Part shown: one piece after another, positions 61,364-64,000 of the stretch
How positions within the stretch are numbered: position 1 is the first letter of the stretch
Layout: each line of letters opens with the position of its first letter
Assembly (NCBI GenBank): GCA_964613585.1
Contig: CAZTHL010000001.1
Coordinates: 78,406 to 142,405, forward strand
Origin: CAZTHL01 sp964613585
Lineage (GTDB): Bacteria; Pseudomonadota; Alphaproteobacteria; DSM-16000; Inquilinaceae
Direction of reading: 5' to 3'
DNA length: 64,000 bases
The notes under the pieces: model-generated
What the model was told of the DNA's origin: nothing
The model's database searches: none
What the model saw: only the letters and a program-made list of their open reading frames with translations
Program-made: the position numbers and the translations under genes

Positions 61364-62383
61364 TCATGGCGTGGCGCAGGACTCGACGATCTCGCCGATG
61401 ATCCGTTGCAGCGCGGCGATGTCGGTCTCGCTCATCAGGGTCTGCCAGAGGTCGGCCTCGCCAATGGCCTCGACGGCGCAGGCGCAGCGGCGGGCGCACT
61501 CCCCGGCCGGCGTGCCTTGCCCAACGCAGGCCTGACGGCATTCGGTCTCGAACGCGGCGCCGGCTTGGCCGGTGAGGGAGCCTGCGGCCGAGGGGAAGTG
61601 GTCGAGGGACGGGCTGCCGACGCCAAGCCCGGCCGACAGGGCGAACAGGGCGCCGAACAGGAACGGCTGATGGACGAGATAGATCACAAGGCTGCGGCGC
61701 CCGAGCCAGACCAGCGGCGCGCGCCAGGCCGGGCCGGTCTCGGCAACGGGCGTCGACGGCGGCCGGGCGCGGCGGGACAGCAGCCGGCCGAGGGCAATCC
61801 CGGCCAGCACGGCGCCGAACCAGGGCAGGAGCGGGACATAATCCGTGGAGGTGGGGGCGTAGCTCATGAGACCGACCCAGCGCAGCGCCGGCGCGTCGAA
61901 CAGGGGGTCGGCCGCCACCAAGGGCAGCACCACGGCAGCCGTGACGGCGAGCCCGAGCCATGGCAGCGGCACCCTCAGAAAGGCGAGGCCGATCAGGCTG
62001 GACACGGCGATGGCGTGCAGCACACCGAAGAAGACGAAGCTGTCCGGCATCAGCAGGGCGGTCACGCCGCTGACCGTGGTGGCGGCCGCCACCAGGATCA
62101 GCAGCCGCCGGCCGAAGGGTCGCCAGCGAATGGCCTGACCGTGGGCAAGGGTGAGGCTGGCGCCGACGATCATCAGGAAGCTGGACAGGATCAGCGCGCG
62201 AGCCAACAGCCATGCCGGATGGCTGAGCAGCGGCCAAGCGACATGACCGAAGAAAGTCAGATCCCAGCACAGGTGATAGCCGATCATGGCGATCACGGCG
62301 CCGCCGCGGACGGCATCCAGCGCCGGCAGCCGTGCCCAGGCCTCCGGGCCGATCGGCGAAACGCGGCCGACGTCGTCAGACAC
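61364..62383 (-). CDS. DUF1624 (heparan-alpha-glucosaminide N-acetyltransferase-like) membrane protein
   Basis: The 339-residue protein has about eight membrane helices with the start ARLPALDAVRGGAVIAMIGYHLCWDLTFF, FLMIVGASL and LVWLGRRSLVIYLVHQPFL, as in DUF1624 membrane acyltransferase-like proteins. After the last helix there is an unusual soluble tail of about 80 residues with six Cys (ETECRQAC, GECARRCAC, VESC). A GTG start at 62383 overlaps the end of livF by 8 bp. Activity unknown. Confidence 0.82.
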   Translation of the reverse strand: MSDDVGRVSPIGPEAWARLPALDAVRGGAVIAMIGYHLCWDLTFFGHVAWPLLSHPAWLLARALILSSFLMIVGASLTLAHGQAIRWRPFGRRLLILVAAATTVSGVTALLMPDSFVFFGVLHAIAVSSLIGLAFLRVPLPWLGLAVTAAVVLPLVAADPLFDAPALRWVGLMSYAPTSTDYVPLLPWFGAVLAGIALGRLLSRRARPPSTPVAETGPAWRAPLVWLGRRSLVIYLVHQPFLFGALFALSAGLGVGSPSLDHFPSAAGSLTGQAGAAFETECRQACVGQGTPAGECARRCACAVEAIGEADLWQTLMSETDIAALQRIIGEIVESCATP

Positions 62384-63104
62384 CAAGGAAGGCTTCCCGC
62401 AACGCCGGATCGCCGGCGAGGTCGGTCATGGCTCCGTCAAAGCGCAGGCGTCCACTTTCAAGCACATAGACGCGATCGCTGACACTCCGAGCGAAGCCCA
62501 GGTTCTGCTCAGACAGCAGCACGGCCATGCCTTCCGCCTTGAGCGTCGCCACGGCTTCCGCCAGCTGCTCGACGACCAACGGCGCGAGCCCTTCCGACGG
62601 CTCGTCCAGCAGGATGGCGCGCGGCTGACCCATGAGGGTGCGCGCCACCGCCAGCATCTGCTGCTCGCCGCCGCTGAGCCGGCTGCCCAGCCGTCCGTGC
62701 AGGTCGGCCAGCGCCGGAAACAGGGCGTGCACGCGCTCGACCGTCCAGGCCGGAGCGTCCGGGCGCGGTGGCCGGCAGCCCACGGACAGGTTCTCCCCGA
62801 CCGTCAGGCTGCCGAAGATGCGGCGGTCCTCCGGCACGTAGCCGAGGCCGGCGGCGGCGATCCGGTGCGCCGGCCAGTGATCGATCCGCTGCCCGTCGAG
62901 CCGGATCGTTCCGCTCCTGCCCGAGACCAGGCCCATGATGCGGCGCAGGGTGGTCGACTTCCCGGCGCCGTTCCGGCCCATGAGCGCCGCCACCTCGCCC
63001 GGCCGCAGCATCAGGCCGACCCCGAGCAGGACCAGGGCCCGACCATAATGGGCATCGATGTTCTCGGCCACGAGGAACGGGTCGGAAGGGGCGGGAGCCG
63101 ACAT
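62376..63104 (-). CDS. livF: branched-chain amino acid ABC transporter ATP-binding protein LivF
   Basis: The 242-residue ATPase has Walker A GRNGAGKST, signature LSGGEQQMLAVARTL, Walker B AILLDEPSEGLAPLVV and the H-loop replaced by SEQN as in LivF. It is 3 bp after livG. With LivG and LivM it drives uptake of branched-chain amino acids or, in some paralogous systems, urea or amides. Confidence 0.93.
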   Translation of the reverse strand: MSAPAPSDPFLVAENIDAHYGRALVLLGVGLMLRPGEVAALMGRNGAGKSTTLRRIMGLVSGRSGTIRLDGQRIDHWPAHRIAAAGLGYVPEDRRIFGSLTVGENLSVGCRPPRPDAPAWTVERVHALFPALADLHGRLGSRLSGGEQQMLAVARTLMGQPRAILLDEPSEGLAPLVVEQLAEAVATLKAEGMAVLLSEQNLGFARSVSDRVYVLESGRLRFDGAMTDLAGDPALREAFLGV

Positions 63105-63107
63105 GCG

Positions 63108-63899
63108 TCAGGCGACCCGCGTGCCAAGGTCGGCCGGATTGGTGCCGAGATAGACGCGGCGCACCTCCTTGTCGGCACGCACGCTCTCCGGCCCGCCGTC
63201 GGCGATCAGCCGGCCGCGGTCGAGAACCAGGATCCGATCGGCATGGCCGAAGACGACATCCATGTCATGCTCGGTGAATAGAACCGACAGCCCCTCATCG
63301 TCGGCACAGTCGCGGACCAGCCTCATCAAGGCGCGGCGCTCGGTCGGCGCCATGCCGGCGGTCGGCTCGTCCATGAGCAGCAGGGACGGGGCGCCGGCCA
63401 GGGCCATCGCCAGCTCGACCCGCTTCACGTCGCCGTAGGAGAGCACGCCGCAGGAGCGCGCGGCCAGCGGGGCGATGCCGAGCCGCTCCAGCAAGGCATC
63501 CGCCTCCGTCCGATGCTGCTGCCGGGCCGCGCCCCAGGGACGCCAGAAGCGGCGGTGCCGGGCGAGCAGAGCGACCTGCACGTTCTCCCGCACGGTCATG
63601 GAGGCAAAGGTCCCGGCGATCTGGAAGGTACGCCCGAGGCCAAGCCGGGCGCGGCGTCGCGCTGAGAGCCGGTCCACCGGCTCTCCCCGGAACAGCACGC
63701 ATCCGGCGTCGGCGGCGAGCCGGCCGGTGATCAAATCGAAGCAGGTCGACTTGCCGGCGCCGTTCGGCCCGATCATGGCGGTCATTCCGCCCGACCGCAG
63801 GCCAAACGATACCTGATCGACGGCACGCAGCGCCCCGAAGCAGCGGGTCAGGGCGATCACCTGGAGCAGATCGCTCATGGCAGGCCGACCGACGCTCAT
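63108..63899 (-). CDS. livG: branched-chain amino acid ABC transporter ATP-binding protein LivG
   Basis: The 263-residue ATPase has Walker A GPNGAGKST, a LivG-type insertion with GLGRTFQIAGTF and VALLARHRRFW, signature-equivalent LSYGDVKRVELAMAL and Walker B LLLMDEPTAGM. The start at 63899 overlaps the livM stop by 4 nt (ATGA); an in-frame Met 21 bases later is also possible. The signature is altered (LSYGD rather than LSGGQ), as in many LivG proteins. Confidence 0.93.
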   Translation of the reverse strand: MSVGRPAMSDLLQVIALTRCFGALRAVDQVSFGLRSGGMTAMIGPNGAGKSTCFDLITGRLAADAGCVLFRGEPVDRLSARRRARLGLGRTFQIAGTFASMTVRENVQVALLARHRRFWRPWGAARQQHRTEADALLERLGIAPLAARSCGVLSYGDVKRVELAMALAGAPSLLLMDEPTAGMAPTERRALMRLVRDCADDEGLSVLFTEHDMDVVFGHADRILVLDRGRLIADGGPESVRADKEVRRVYLGTNPADLGTRVA

Positions 63900-64000
63900 G
63901 GCGCCCGCGCCCGTGCTCGCGCGTCGGCGAGGGCTCCGACGATCCCTTGGGGAAAGGCGAGCACCAGCCCGATGATCAGGCTGCCCAGGACCAGCCGCCA
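63896..64000 (-). CDS. livM: C-terminal end of a LivM-type permease, cut by the window edge
   Basis: The last 34 codons of a minus-strand permease are visible: WRLVLGSLIIGLVLAFPQGI, then a short Ala/Arg tail and TGA overlapping the livG ATG. The closing hydrophobic helix with FPxGI is the typical LivM C-terminus. The rest lies outside the window. Confidence 0.75.
   Translation of the reverse strand, partial: WRLVLGSLIIGLVLAFPQGIVGALADARARARAP

Overview
This window looks like a chromosomal stretch of a GC-rich alphaproteobacterium, probably of the Rhodospirillales type. The evidence is a phasin (polyhydroxybutyrate granule) gene, an F1 operon atpHAGDC without the F0 genes, and the order rplU-rpmA-obgE-proB-proA-nadD-rsfS-rlmH followed by envC-ctpA-divergent polysaccharide deacetylase-rppH, all of which are familiar in that class. 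Two runs of exactly 100 N (940-1039 and 36780-36879) show that it is a draft scaffold. Both runs sit inside short tandem repeats.

Layout. 1-3 kb: the tail of a regulator, a phasin with two palindromic operator-like sites, a CsaA-like tRNA-binding protein behind a 14-nt tandem repeat, then pyrF-trpF. 3-9.3 kb: a DUF484 gene divergent from priA, then dcd, and a YceI/cytochrome b561/YceI group. 9.5-15.7 kb: atpHAGDC followed by a di-iron ferritin-like gene. 16-28.4 kb: a run of fourteen minus-strand housekeeping genes from rplU down to an extensin-like lipoprotein, covering ribosomal proteins L21/L27, the Obg GTPase, proline synthesis, NAD synthesis, ribosome silencing, 23S methylation, glycolysis and cell-wall processing. 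28.4-31.5 kb: a VOC protein, tRNA-Ser(CGA), and a 609-aa DUF2786 protein.

31.7-46.9 kb is the accessory part. A type I secretion ABC exporter and HlyD-type adaptor lie next to an RTX-repeat protein. Beyond these is a set of four cysteine-free, acidic, low-complexity proteins that share sequence modules, a BioF2/CelD-type acyltransferase fused to TPR repeats, and two paralogous LuxR-like regulators whose receiver domains lack the phosphoacceptor Asp, one of them without its DNA-binding domain. Long AT-richer intergenic regions, degenerate tandem repeats, strong hairpins, a tRNA-like remnant and a broken DUF488 gene also occur here. This is the best candidate for an undescribed system: a type I secretion locus with its own family of small cargo or accessory proteins and a dedicated modification enzyme.

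46.9-64 kb returns to metabolic and transport genes: a YeeE/YedE sulfur transporter, a TTC38-like TPR protein, an SGNH hydrolase, an OpgC-type membrane acyltransferase, a ThDP enzyme paired with a family III CoA-transferase, a TrkH/TrkA-type potassium system, an NAD-salvage group (pncB, pncA, a kinase-like protein), a convergent PRPP synthetase, a DUF1624 membrane protein with a Cys-rich tail, and the livF/livG/livM end of a branched-chain amino-acid-type ABC importer.
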